Shown here: positions 8,082-16,453 of the stretch, piece by piece
Numbering within the stretch: position 1 is the stretch's first letter
Layout: each line of letters starts with the position of its first letter
Assembly (NCBI GenBank): GCA_028289455.1
Contig: JANQPN010000049.1
Location: 1-64,000 of the forward strand
Direction: 5' to 3'
Length of the DNA stretch: 64,000 nucleotides
Source: Wenzhouxiangellaceae bacterium
GTDB taxonomy: Bacteria > Pseudomonadota > Gammaproteobacteria > Xanthomonadales > Wenzhouxiangellaceae
Notes under the pieces: generated by a model
The model's input: only the letters and a program-made list of their open reading frames with translations
The model's database searches: none
Told to the model about the DNA's origin: nothing
Position numbers and translations under genes: made by a program

Positions 8082-9851
8082 TTACGCGGCGACGACGCGC
8101 TTGCCGGAAGAGGAATCAGCAACCACCCGTTGGATATCCAGGCGTTGCAGGTAGTCCTTTTTAGCGCCGGAGCGTGACAGTTTGCCGGAAGAGGTACGCG
8201 GCAGGGTATGTGGTGGCACCAGGTCAATACGGCAATCTATACCCACTTCTGCCTGCACACTGGCGCGCAACCGCTCTGCCAGGTCACGCCTGACGGCCGG
8301 ATCGGCCTGACGGCACTGGACGACCATAACGGCAACTTCCTGGCCGTTGTCGTCTGTTACCGAGAAGGCTGAAGCATCTTCCGGGCGCACCTCAGGCTGG
8401 CACTCAGCCAGGAATTCCAGATCCTGTGGCCAGATATTGCGGCCGTTGATAATAATCATGTCTTTCTGGCGGCCGGTAATGATGATTTCGCCATCAACCA
8501 GATAACCCATGTCTCCAGTATTGAGCCAGCCATCCTCGGACAAGGCCTCCGCAGTGATTTCCGGTTCATTGAAGTAACCGCTCATCACACTGGGGCCACG
8601 CACAAAAATTGTGCCGCACTGTTTTTCCGGTAAAACATGGCCATCGCTGTCGCGTATTTCCATGTCCAGATCAGGAATGGATTTGCCGCAGCGGACAAAC
8701 CGGTTGATGCGAATATCTTCGGCATCCGGTTTAACCGAAACAGCCACGCCTTCATGGCCAAGCCGGTCGGCGTCTACGTATTCAATATGAACGTCCCGCT
8801 CCAATGGCGCAAAACTGATCGCAAGAGAGGTTTCCGCCATGCCGTAGCATGCCAGGAATGCGCGGCGGTCAAAGCCGGCTTCCTGAAGAGCATTGGCAAA
8901 ATTGCTTAAGCTGCTCGGGCGAATGGTTTCAGCACCGACACCGGCAACGCGCCAGGCAGATAAATCCAGCCTTTCCAGATCGGATGGACGCACTCTGCGT
9001 GCACATAATTCGTAGCCGAAGGGCGGACTGAATGAAACCGTGCCGCCGGTTTGTGACATCAGATTCAACCACAGGCGTGGGCGCATGGCGAACTCGCGGG
9101 TGCCGATATAATCAACCGAACGCTGTGAAGCCATAGGGGCCAGAACCAGACCTACCAGGCCCATATCATGGTAGTAGGGCAGCCATGACACGCAGCGGTC
9201 ATGCTCGTTCATTTTCTGGCCGTATTGCAAAATACCGTTCAGGTTATGCATTACAGCCTTTTGTTTGATCATTACGCCACGTGGAAAACGGGTGCTGCCG
9301 GAGGTGTACTGTAAATAAGCCAGTTCTTCAGTGCCCAGCGGTTCAAGCGTCTGCTCGCTTTGCTCCAGCTGGTCGAAATAGTCAGCACCGCCGACATGTT
9401 GAAGCGGCAGGTCTTCACAGGCTGTTTCCAGCATTTCCAGATAATCTTCAGGTGCCATGGCCAGCTCAGGTTTTGCGCTTTGGATTAATTTGCGCAACTG
9501 CTGGATATAAGCTTCACGGCCGCCCAGATGGACGGCTGCCGGAACCGGAACCGGAACAATACCGGCCAGTTGGCAGGCATAGAAAAAACGGACAAAATCC
9601 GGGCATGTTTCTGCCACCAGAATCATGCGGCTGCCACGCTCCAGGCCCAGGCCTACCAGCCGGGAAGCCAGCTGCTGTGCCTGTGCATATAATTCGGAAT
9701 AAGGCAGCTTGCAATACAGCTGTCCACGTCCGTTGTAGAAGTTATAGCCGGTTTCGCCGCGGCTGGCATACTCAAGTGCAGCAGCCAGAGTAGGGAAGCG
9801 GGCGGCGCATAGTGGCAATGTATGAGTTGTCGGTGTGCCGTTGTTAGCCAA
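8082..9851 (-). CDS. Fatty acyl-AMP ligase / acyl-ACP synthetase
   Basis: The 589-residue ANL-superfamily enzyme has the P-loop YTSGSTRFPRG, the YGMAETSLAI motif, the GWLNTGDMG hinge region and RQKDMIIINGRNIWPQDLE, the last being characteristic of fatty acyl-AMP ligases that load acyl carrier proteins rather than CoA. It should activate a fatty acid with ATP and transfer it to the ACP encoded downstream. Translation starts at a TTG (9851) with GGGAG at 9861-9865, nine bases ahead; no ATG or GTG is nearby. It is the first gene of the leftward sphingolipid operon, facing the divergent promoter region. Confidence 0.88.
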   Translation of the reverse strand: MANNGTPTTHTLPLCAARFPTLAAALEYASRGETGYNFYNGRGQLYCKLPYSELYAQAQQLASRLVGLGLERGSRMILVAETCPDFVRFFYACQLAGIVPVPVPAAVHLGGREAYIQQLRKLIQSAKPELAMAPEDYLEMLETACEDLPLQHVGGADYFDQLEQSEQTLEPLGTEELAYLQYTSGSTRFPRGVMIKQKAVMHNLNGILQYGQKMNEHDRCVSWLPYYHDMGLVGLVLAPMASQRSVDYIGTREFAMRPRLWLNLMSQTGGTVSFSPPFGYELCARRVRPSDLERLDLSAWRVAGVGAETIRPSSLSNFANALQEAGFDRRAFLACYGMAETSLAISFAPLERDVHIEYVDADRLGHEGVAVSVKPDAEDIRINRFVRCGKSIPDLDMEIRDSDGHVLPEKQCGTIFVRGPSVMSGYFNEPEITAEALSEDGWLNTGDMGYLVDGEIIITGRQKDMIIINGRNIWPQDLEFLAECQPEVRPEDASAFSVTDDNGQEVAVMVVQCRQADPAVRRDLAERLRASVQAEVGIDCRIDLVPPHTLPRTSSGKLSRSGAKKDYLQRLDIQRVVADSSSGKRVVAA

Positions 9852-10356
9852 AACTAGCGTCTCCCTGAAATCTCTTTATGGACAGCGCGCTTACCGAGTG
9901 CCATCAGATTAATGCTTTCATCAAGGTTATGCATGCATAAATCCTATTCTAAATTTGGTTATCCATTACACATTCAAACCCGCAGAGGCTTACCATTGCG
10001 GTGCTTCACAGCACCCGCACAAAACTAGCCGGCGATACTGGTAGTCGGCAAAATGGCCTTCGGGCAGGCATTTTGCCTCGCCGGATGTGCATAAATAAAT
10101 GCGCTATTTTCTCTGCTAAGCGGGTATGTTGCAAGCATTTCTGACAATTTTACTACAGAGTGGGTACATTTGTTGCTCAAACACAACGATATGCTGCTGG
10201 TTTATGTGTTAATTCATGGAATTAAATAAAATTTGCGTTAAAAAAACAATCCCATAGGTATAATTTATTGAAGATATGTTTGTGGTAAAAATGCCACAAA
10301 GGCTGTAACAACGCTTACCTTGGGGCCTGCTGTAGCAACCCGACAGACAGAGAGAT
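9852..10356. promoter_or_regulatory. 505-bp divergent intergenic region with promoters and hairpins
   Basis: No convincing protein gene is seen. The region separates the two arms of the lipid cluster. Rightward, a perfect -10 TATAAT lies at 10259-10264 with a weak -35 about 16-20 bp upstream. The 5' leader it would produce contains a hairpin, TTTGTGG/CCACAAA (10279-10300). Further left are a 6-bp hairpin GGTGCT/AGCACC (10000-10015) and a larger two-tier hairpin (10029-10084, listed separately). A leftward promoter for the acyl-AMP ligase must also be here but I could not pick it out. Confidence 0.5.
10029..10084. repeat. Two-tier inverted repeat in the divergent promoter region
   Basis: The outer arms are CCGGCGA (10029-10035) and TCGCCGG (10078-10084). 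The inner arms are GGCAAAATG (10047-10055) and CATTTTGCC (10069-10077), with a further CCT/AGG pairing inside. No T-run follows on either strand, so it does not look like a terminator. A regulator site, a structured leader or a relic of a small mobile repeat are all possible. Confidence 0.55.
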
Positions 10357-11496
10357 ATGACAGAAGATGAGCCAATACACCGGTCGCTGACGGTAAAACC
10401 GGTGATATCGCGCGGCGACCGTAAGCGGTTTATGCGACTGCCGCAACAACTGTATGCTGATGACAGGCACTATGTTCAGCCGTTAAATCATGACCTGAAC
10501 AATGTCCTGTGCGGCCGCAACGCCTGGTCACAGCACGCGCAGCTGCAGGCCTGGCTTGCATGGCGGGGCAATCAGGTGGTGGGTCGGATCAGCGCGCAGC
10601 GTGACCGTTTGCATGCCAACCCGGAGATCGGCCAGTTCGGTTTTCTGGAGGCCGTTGACGACAGTGAGGTCTTCAAAGCGCTGCTGGATACTGCCGCAGC
10701 CTGGCTGTCTGATCAGGGTGCCACCATGTTGCAGGGGCCGTTTGACCCTACAATCAATGCCCAGACCGGTTTGCTGATAGACGGCTTTGACAGCCCGCCA
10801 TACATGATGATGGGCCATGCACCTGAGTATTATCAGTCGCGATATCGGGAGTATGGCCTGGAGCCGGTTCAGGAACTGCTTGCTTACATAATGGATACAC
10901 GCTTCACTGCGCCGAAAATAATGAACCGTCTGGCGCGCAGTTACCGTGCCAAAGTACGCATCAGACAGCCGGACTGGTCACGGCGGGCGCAGGAAATGGA
11001 AACCATGCGCAGCATCTTTAACGATGCGTGGCAGGATAACTGGGGTTTTGTGCCTTATACAGAAGCTGAATTTAAGGAACTGGGCAATAATCTGAAAAAG
11101 CTGATTAAGCCGGGCTGGGTGCATATCGTTGAATATGAGGATCGCCCAATTGCGTTTATTGTGTTGTTGCCTAACATAAACGCTATGATTTCGGATTTGC
11201 GTGGAAAACTGTTCCCATTTGGCGTGATGAAGCTGTTATGGCGCCTGAAATGCCAAAAAATCACGACCGCCCGTGTGCCTCTGATGGGTGTGTTGAAAGA
11301 GTTCCATGGTACACCGATGGCAGGCGCTATATCGTTTTTGATGATTGAGCAATTACAGATATACAGTGTGCCGGCGGGGCTGCAGAAAGCGGAACTCTCA
11401 TGGATTCTGAAAGACAATAAAGGCATGCGTGATATTATCGAAGCGGTATCCGGGCAGCCATACAAGCGTTATCACGTCTATGCCAAATCCATTTGA
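10357..11496 (+). CDS. bcerS: GNAT-fold N-acyltransferase, bacterial ceramide synthase-like
   Basis: The 379-residue protein starts with a conserved segment, RFMRLPQQLYADDRHYVQPL, typical of a large GNAT-like family often misannotated as a hypothetical acetyltransferase. The Caulobacter bacterial ceramide synthase (bCerS) belongs to this family. Its expected reaction is N-acylation of the sphingoid amine by an acyl thioester. A likely GNAT core runs from about residue 60 to 170, with a second acyltransferase-like half at 210-370. ATG 10357 follows a purine-rich AGAGAGA. It heads the rightward arm of the lipid cluster, divergent from the serine palmitoyltransferase operon. The assignment rests on family resemblance plus context; the gene symbol is provisional. 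Confidence 0.75.
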   Translation: MTEDEPIHRSLTVKPVISRGDRKRFMRLPQQLYADDRHYVQPLNHDLNNVLCGRNAWSQHAQLQAWLAWRGNQVVGRISAQRDRLHANPEIGQFGFLEAVDDSEVFKALLDTAAAWLSDQGATMLQGPFDPTINAQTGLLIDGFDSPPYMMMGHAPEYYQSRYREYGLEPVQELLAYIMDTRFTAPKIMNRLARSYRAKVRIRQPDWSRRAQEMETMRSIFNDAWQDNWGFVPYTEAEFKELGNNLKKLIKPGWVHIVEYEDRPIAFIVLLPNINAMISDLRGKLFPFGVMKLLWRLKCQKITTARVPLMGVLKEFHGTPMAGAISFLMIEQLQIYSVPAGLQKAELSWILKDNKGMRDIIEAVSGQPYKRYHVYAKSI

Positions 11497-11526
11497 TCAG
11501 TATTGCCTGTTGGCCGGAGTAGCCGT

Positions 11527-12621
11527 GTGATTCTACGCCGTTATGTATTACGCACCGTGATGCGGCCATTCTTCGGGATTCTGCTGTTTCTGGTGGCGTT
11601 GTATGTGGCCTGGGGGGCCAGCAAGCTGATACGCGCCGGTGGCGCGATTTCGATGACCCCGGGTGAGTTTGCAACTGTAATTGCACTGCAGTCTCAGGTT
11701 GCCCTGGAAGTGCTGGTGCCGTTCTCATTATTTCTGGCTATTATTACCGGATTGGGCCAATTGGCGACCACCCAGGAAGCATTGGCAATCCGGGCCAACG
11801 GCGGTGGTGACCGGATGCTGTTCAGCAGTGTTGCTGGCGTTGGGCTGATGGCAATGATTTTAATTGGCGTTGAATCGATCTGGCTGCGCCCGCAGGCCTA
11901 TCAGCAGATTTATGCTATCGATGCTGCGATTGATCAGGACACAGACTTCCAGAGAATAGAAGGCGGGGAGTTTTATATCAGCCAGACAACCGAGGGTGAG
12001 CAGGGCGGCAGGGTGATTTTTGCCGACCGACGTGAGGACGATACTTTATATCAGGTGTTTGTTGCGCGCACCGTCAATGGCCGTAATGAATTTATTTTTG
12101 CCCAGGACGCCACCCAGCAGGTTGCTGATGACGGTCAAAGGCAAATGGATTTTAACCAGGGCTATTTATATCAGCTGGTCGAGCAGGGTGATGCCAGCCG
12201 CGACTGGCATCTGGCGTTCAACGAAATGCACCTTATGCTGGGACCGCAGGATGATCCTGACCCCGGCAACCGGCGTAAATCGACCAGCACAGAAGAATTA
12301 TCCTACAGCAATGTGCCTTATCAGGTAGCGGAATTCCAGGGTCGGCTTGCTGCGCCGCTGACCACATTACTACTGGCGTTACTGGCCATACCGCTGAGCC
12401 GGCATGCGCCGCGTACCGGGCGTTATGCCCGGCTGATTTTTGCTGTGGTTTTCATGATTGTTTACTACAACCTTACATCGCTGGCCAGAACCTGGATGGA
12501 GCTGGGCATAATGCCGCTGTTCCCCGGGGTTTTCTGGCCACAGCTGTTGCTGTTGGCGATATTTGTGGGACTGATATGGCCGGCATCGCGGCCACGTGCT
12601 AAACGTTTGGGGGCTCACTGA
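11527..12621 (+). CDS. LptF/LptG (YjgP/YjgQ)-family permease, LptF-like
   Basis: The 364-residue protein has the family plan: two N-terminal membrane spans, a periplasmic beta-jellyroll-like domain (about residues 125-260) and three to four C-terminal spans. The N-terminus ILRRYVLRTVMRPFFG is typical. The frame opens at a TTG at 11503, but GTG 11527 has GGAG at 11516-11519 with ideal spacing and removes a non-conserved extension, so I prefer it. LptF and LptG form the LPS extractor with ATPase LptB. This pair sits not beside pepA but between ceramide-synthase-like and lipid-kinase-like genes, which suggests a dedicated sphingolipid role. It starts 30 bp after the acyltransferase gene. Confidence 0.82.
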   Translation: MILRRYVLRTVMRPFFGILLFLVALYVAWGASKLIRAGGAISMTPGEFATVIALQSQVALEVLVPFSLFLAIITGLGQLATTQEALAIRANGGGDRMLFSSVAGVGLMAMILIGVESIWLRPQAYQQIYAIDAAIDQDTDFQRIEGGEFYISQTTEGEQGGRVIFADRREDDTLYQVFVARTVNGRNEFIFAQDATQQVADDGQRQMDFNQGYLYQLVEQGDASRDWHLAFNEMHLMLGPQDDPDPGNRRKSTSTEELSYSNVPYQVAEFQGRLAAPLTTLLLALLAIPLSRHAPRTGRYARLIFAVVFMIVYYNLTSLARTWMELGIMPLFPGVFWPQLLLLAIFVGLIWPASRPRAKRLGAH

Positions 12622-12624
12622 ATA

Positions 12625-13695
12625 ATGCGAACCTTTAACCGTTATTTGCGCTATGAACTGTTGCGCAGCATGTTACTGGCCGGCGTGACGCTGGTTGGGC
12701 TGTTCAGCCTGATTACTTTGGTTGATGAGCTGGATGAAATCGGGCAGGGCAATTACGGTGTAGTGGACGTCTTCTATTTCACTGCATTAACAGTGCCCGG
12801 TGAGGCATTTAATCTTCTGCCGCTGATCATTTTACTGGGTTGTATCATTACGCTGGGAATGCTGGCAGCCAGTCAGCAGCTGGTAGCGATTCGAGCCCTG
12901 GGCGCATCAGTATGGCTGATCTTGCGCAGTGTGGTGGTTAATGTGCTGGCAGTAACCGGCATCATGCTGCTGCTGGCAGAGTGGGTTATACCTGAGCTGG
13001 AAGATCATGCCTACACCTTGCGCGCGGTACGTCAGTCGGAGCAGTCTTCACTAACCGGAGATCAGGGGTTTTGGGCGCGCAATGGGCTGCAATTCATCAA
13101 TATCAAGGAATTTCGCTTCGGCCGCATTCCCACTGATATCAATATTTACGACTTTAGCGAACAAGATGGTCTGGTACGTTATGTGCACGCGGAAAGCGCG
13201 CTGGTTAAAGACGATTCCACCGAGTGGCAGTTGCAGGATGTCTGGACCAAACAGATTGGTCCTGGAGCCAGCGATGTGCAGCAGCAGGCCAGCTTGCTGT
13301 GGCCATCATTCTTGTCCAATGAACAGATTGGTGCACTGACGCTGCCCCCGGAAAGCCTGTCACTGAGCAACCTGTTTCAATATGTTGGCGAATTACGACA
13401 ACGTGGTGAAGCTGCCGACGCATATGCGATGGCCTTATGGCATCAGCTGGCCATCCCATTCTCAGCGGTACTGATGGCATTGATCGCAGTGCCTGTTGCA
13501 GTCAATACAACTCGCAGCCAGGGCGCAGCCAAGCGGATATTCCAGGCTGGTTCAATCGGGTTGCTGTATTACCTTCTGAATACCGCCCTGGGCTATGTCG
13601 GGCTGCTGATCAGTGCGAATCCGATTCTGATCAAATTCGGACTGGTGGTGTTGCTGGCCATGGTGGCCTGGCCGTTGCTGCGTCAGCTGCGTTAA
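12625..13695 (+). CDS. LptF/LptG (YjgP/YjgQ)-family permease, LptG-like
   Basis: The 356-residue protein has the same topology as its upstream neighbour: RYLRYELLRSMLLAG at the N-terminus, a TM pair, a periplasmic domain (about residues 130-270) with WARNGLQFINIKEF, and a C-terminal TM bundle including HQLAIPFSAVLMALIAVPVA. The strand WARNG..FI is common in LptG proteins. It starts three bases after the LptF-like stop, so the two are translated together and should form a heterodimer. No LptB-type ATPase lies beside them; they could share the housekeeping LptB or use another ATPase. Whether a second, housekeeping lptFG exists elsewhere in the genome is the key unknown. Confidence 0.82.
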   Translation: MRTFNRYLRYELLRSMLLAGVTLVGLFSLITLVDELDEIGQGNYGVVDVFYFTALTVPGEAFNLLPLIILLGCIITLGMLAASQQLVAIRALGASVWLILRSVVVNVLAVTGIMLLLAEWVIPELEDHAYTLRAVRQSEQSSLTGDQGFWARNGLQFINIKEFRFGRIPTDINIYDFSEQDGLVRYVHAESALVKDDSTEWQLQDVWTKQIGPGASDVQQQASLLWPSFLSNEQIGALTLPPESLSLSNLFQYVGELRQRGEAADAYAMALWHQLAIPFSAVLMALIAVPVAVNTTRSQGAAKRIFQAGSIGLLYYLLNTALGYVGLLISANPILIKFGLVVLLAMVAWPLLRQLR

Positions 13696-13707
13696 GGCCG
13701 TTTTGGT

Positions 13708-14643
13708 ATGCAACGGCTTGTTCAAGAGCTTGAGGGTCTGCAGGCGCGAACTGCGGCGGGCGATGATCTGCAGGCACTGGCGACGGCTTTGCGGCAGCAG
13801 CATGGCGAAGCTGTTGCAGCGATACTGTATTACGGTTCCTGTCTGCGCAGTGGTAACGCCGGTGACGGCATCGCAGATTTTTATGTACTGGTGGATGATT
13901 ACCGCAGTGCAGGCATGAGCTGGTTGAAAGCCGGGTTGAACCGGTTGCTGCCACCGAATGTGTTCTATCTGGAAACACCGTGGCAGGGAGGTACCCTGCG
14001 GGCCAAATATGCAGTGATCAGCGTCAGCCAGTTTCAGCATGGGGTTTCCGGTGGCTGGCTGCTGCCGTACCTGTGGGGGCGTTTTGCCCAGCCCAGCGGT
14101 GTACTGTGGTGCCGTTCTGATAGCCTCAGGCAATCAATATACAGTTGGCTGATACAGGCGCTTATATATTTTGTTAAACAGTCTGCACCATTGCTTGAAG
14201 CCAGGTTCAGCGCTGCACAGCTGTGGCGTACCGGGCTGGCGAACAGTTACCGGACTGAATTGCGGGCAGAACGGGAAGAACGGATTTTAGGACTGTTTGA
14301 TTATTGGCCGGAGTATTACACCCGGCAAACCCGGCGTGCATTGGAAGTATCCGGCTGGCTGGAGGCTGCAACCGAAGATCATTATCAGGTCAATATTCCC
14401 CGGAATCTCAGAACCGGAGCCAGACGCCGCTGGCGAATCCGGGTGCTGGCAGGCAAGCCACTGGCGTTACTCAGGCTGATCAAAAGTCTGTTGACCTTTG
14501 AGGGGGCATTGGATTATGCCGCCTGGAAAATCGAGCGGCATAGTGGCAGGCCGGTGGATCTGCCTGACTATGCCCGGCGGTGGCCGTTGATAGGCGGCTG
14601 GGTGGTGTTGTGGCAATTGCTGCGCCGCGGCAGTTTACGCTAA
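13708..14643 (+). CDS. Tam41/Mmp37-like CDP-lipid synthase (nucleotidyltransferase fold)
   Basis: The 311-residue soluble protein resembles the mitochondrial CDP-diacylglycerol synthase Tam41. It has the nucleotidyltransferase signature YYGSCLR followed by an acidic strand, IADFYVLVDDY, and later AKYAVISVSQF...GGWLLPYLWGRFAQP. This parallels the Tam41 order YGSG, DxxxxVDD, KYGVIS and LYxAGRxxKP. Tam41 makes CDP-diacylglycerol from phosphatidate and CTP. It begins 12 bp after the LptG-like gene and precedes a lipid-kinase-like gene, so a CDP-activated ceramide or glycerolipid is a reasonable product to test. The family assignment comes from my reading of motifs, not from a search. Confidence 0.65.
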   Translation: MQRLVQELEGLQARTAAGDDLQALATALRQQHGEAVAAILYYGSCLRSGNAGDGIADFYVLVDDYRSAGMSWLKAGLNRLLPPNVFYLETPWQGGTLRAKYAVISVSQFQHGVSGGWLLPYLWGRFAQPSGVLWCRSDSLRQSIYSWLIQALIYFVKQSAPLLEARFSAAQLWRTGLANSYRTELRAEREERILGLFDYWPEYYTRQTRRALEVSGWLEAATEDHYQVNIPRNLRTGARRRWRIRVLAGKPLALLRLIKSLLTFEGALDYAAWKIERHSGRPVDLPDYARRWPLIGGWVVLWQLLRRGSLR

Positions 14644-14878
14644 GCCGGTAAAGGCTGTGATTTTCCGATTGGACCAGACTAATACGAAGGTTTGCGGAGA
14701 TAATCAAGCAAGCGCGGCCCCACAGATTTTGTTAAACTGACTGCTTAGCAACAATAGCTAACTACCGATGAATAAAGGAAAACACGGTAAGACTAAAAAA
14801 CTGGGAAATATCTGTAAACCTTAGCCAAGGGACTGATTAATAGCAGCTAATTTATGATCATCATGTTGAACAGCGGTG

Positions 14879-15982
14879 ATGCGGGTTATGGCCGGCAGCA
14901 ATGATTTAACCAATGCTTCTGTAGTTGGCCTGCAAATGGATTTGAAAGCCGGTCAAAACGGCACCGAATCTGTTGACAGCCACCAGGATAGTTCAGCTGA
15001 AAGCTGTTCAACTACCCGTCCGCCTGCCGGCCTGATCTCTAATCCGCTGAGCTTTTACAATCAGCGGCGCCCGGAGCCGGTACTGCGGAAAATCTTAAAA
15101 GATTATCCGGAAGTGCATAAATATCCAGCACAAAACCGCGCTGAAATCCGTGCAGCTGTCGCAGCGTTGCGTGCTATTGACGCACGGCTGGTGATTGCCA
15201 ATGGTGGTGATGGAACCGTTCAGGGAGTTATTACCGAAGTCTGGCGGCAGTGGCCTGAGAATAAACTGCCGTTACTCGCGGTGATGCCAGGTGGGCGGAC
15301 CAATGTGATTTCCCAGGACCTGAATTCGAAGTTGCGCCCACGACACATTTTGCGCGGCATTTTACGGAATTACTGCTCCGGCAGTAGGCAGCAGCGCAAG
15401 ACCAGATCTTTATTGCGGATTGATATTGACCGGCAGCAACCCGAGCTGGGTTTTTTGATCAGTGCCGCCGGTCTGGCCGGCGGTATCGAGCAGTGCTGGA
15501 GTTTTCGGCACCAACATCGCCAATGGGGGTTGTTCGGCGGCCTCGGTACAGCTGCATGGGTAGTCGGGCGCTTATTGGGGACCCCTGCAGGCAGGCCAAT
15601 CCTGGACTCCCGGCTGGCAAAAACGGTGGTGGATGGTGAAGTGATTCCGGGTGACAGTCAGCAGATTGTCATGGTGACCACCAACGAGCGGATGCCGTTA
15701 TGGGTTAATCCATTCTGGCGGCAGCGCACCGACAGCAGCGGTGAAATCAAGATTACTGTGGTCCGTGACCGTGCTCATGGTTTGTGGTGGCGCAGTCTGC
15801 CGCTGGCATTCGGTTGGGGCAGGGTGCTGCCGGAGCGGTCCGGTTATTACAGTCGCAACGCCAGCCATATTCAGATGCAGCTGGATCAGAGCTTTCACCT
15901 GGACGGTGAGAGCTGGACGCTGGATTACCCGCAACAGGTTGATGTAAGGCCCGGCCCGGCGCTGGATTTTGTGGTTGCGTAA
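14879..15982 (+). CDS. Diacylglycerol/ceramide kinase-like lipid kinase (DAGK catalytic domain)
   Basis: About 367 residues. A divergent 50-residue N-terminal segment is followed by a DAGK/sphingosine-kinase domain: LISNPLSFYNQRRP, the nucleotide loop ANGGDGTVQG and the MPGGRTNVISQDL segment. The C-terminal beta-sandwich contains the family's usual LDGE as HLDGESW. The enzyme should phosphorylate a lipid hydroxyl at the inner membrane. In Caulobacter a bacterial ceramide kinase (CpgB) lies in the sphingolipid region; here ceramide or diacylglycerol are both possible. GTG 14876, ATG 14879 and ATG 14888 are all usable starts. A 232-bp gap after the Tam41-like gene suggests its own promoter. Confidence 0.77.
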   Translation: MRVMAGSNDLTNASVVGLQMDLKAGQNGTESVDSHQDSSAESCSTTRPPAGLISNPLSFYNQRRPEPVLRKILKDYPEVHKYPAQNRAEIRAAVAALRAIDARLVIANGGDGTVQGVITEVWRQWPENKLPLLAVMPGGRTNVISQDLNSKLRPRHILRGILRNYCSGSRQQRKTRSLLRIDIDRQQPELGFLISAAGLAGGIEQCWSFRHQHRQWGLFGGLGTAAWVVGRLLGTPAGRPILDSRLAKTVVDGEVIPGDSQQIVMVTTNERMPLWVNPFWRQRTDSSGEIKITVVRDRAHGLWWRSLPLAFGWGRVLPERSGYYSRNASHIQMQLDQSFHLDGESWTLDYPQQVDVRPGPALDFVVA

Positions 15983-16103
15983 GCAGATATCCAGCTTGCT
16001 GGAATGTCTGAATAGCGCCTGATAATCGACCATTACTGGTGTTATCAAACCCCCAAATTACACCTGTTTATAAAAAATAGCTGCGATTTTATACAAATTG
16101 GTC

Positions 16104-16132
16104 TTGCCAACAGCGAGCAGAGTGCTTAGCAT
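16104..16132 (+). promoter_or_regulatory. Promoter of the tRNA-Cys/tRNA-Leu unit
   Basis: -35 TTGCCA (16104-16109), a 17-bp spacer and -10 TAGCAT (16127-16132) lie about 22 bases before the mature tRNA-Cys. No other promoter is seen before tRNA-Leu, so the two tRNAs are probably one transcript. Confidence 0.6.
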
Positions 16133-16153
16133 TGCCTCTCTTGGATAACCAAA

Positions 16154-16227
16154 GGCTAGGTGGCAGAGTGGTTATGCACCGGCCTGCAAAGCCGTGTACC
16201 TCGGTTCGATTCCGGGCCTAGCCTCCA
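16154..16227 (+). tRNA. tRNA-Cys (anticodon GCA)
   Basis: This is a 74-base cloverleaf with acceptor GGCTAGG/CCTAGCC, anticodon loop CTGCAAA (GCA), T-arm GGTTCGATTCC, discriminator T and an encoded CCA at 16225-16227. It lies 53 bp upstream of tRNA-Leu. The pair corresponds to E. coli cysT-leuZ, which there follow glyW directly. Confidence 0.97.
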
Positions 16228-16280
16228 TTAACTGCCTGACTGCAGCATAGTCAGCCGGGCAGAATGTTCCCGCATATACT

Positions 16281-16367
16281 GCCCGGGTGGCGAAATTGGT
16301 AGACGCAAGGGACTTAAAATCCCTCGGTAGTGATACCGTGCCGGTTCGAGTCCGGCCCCGGGCACCA
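16281..16367 (+). tRNA. tRNA-Leu (anticodon UAA)
   Basis: This is an 87-base class II tRNA with acceptor GCCCGGG/CCCGGGC, anticodon loop CTTAAAA (UAA), a long variable arm around CTCGGTAGTGATACCGTG, discriminator A and an encoded CCA at 16365-16367. Confidence 0.97.
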
Positions 16368-16453
16368 CTTTATAGTTATCTAATAATAAAAATTTATTTG
16401 TACCCTTAATATCAGGGCCTAATGGTCAGTGCCTACTGAGAATTACCCTGTGC

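Noticed and set aside
2290..16367. Attachment-site repeats at the island borders
   Set aside because: Only the 7-base TTCCCGC of the tRNA-Gly 3' end recurs near 16266; this is too short, and there is no integrase.
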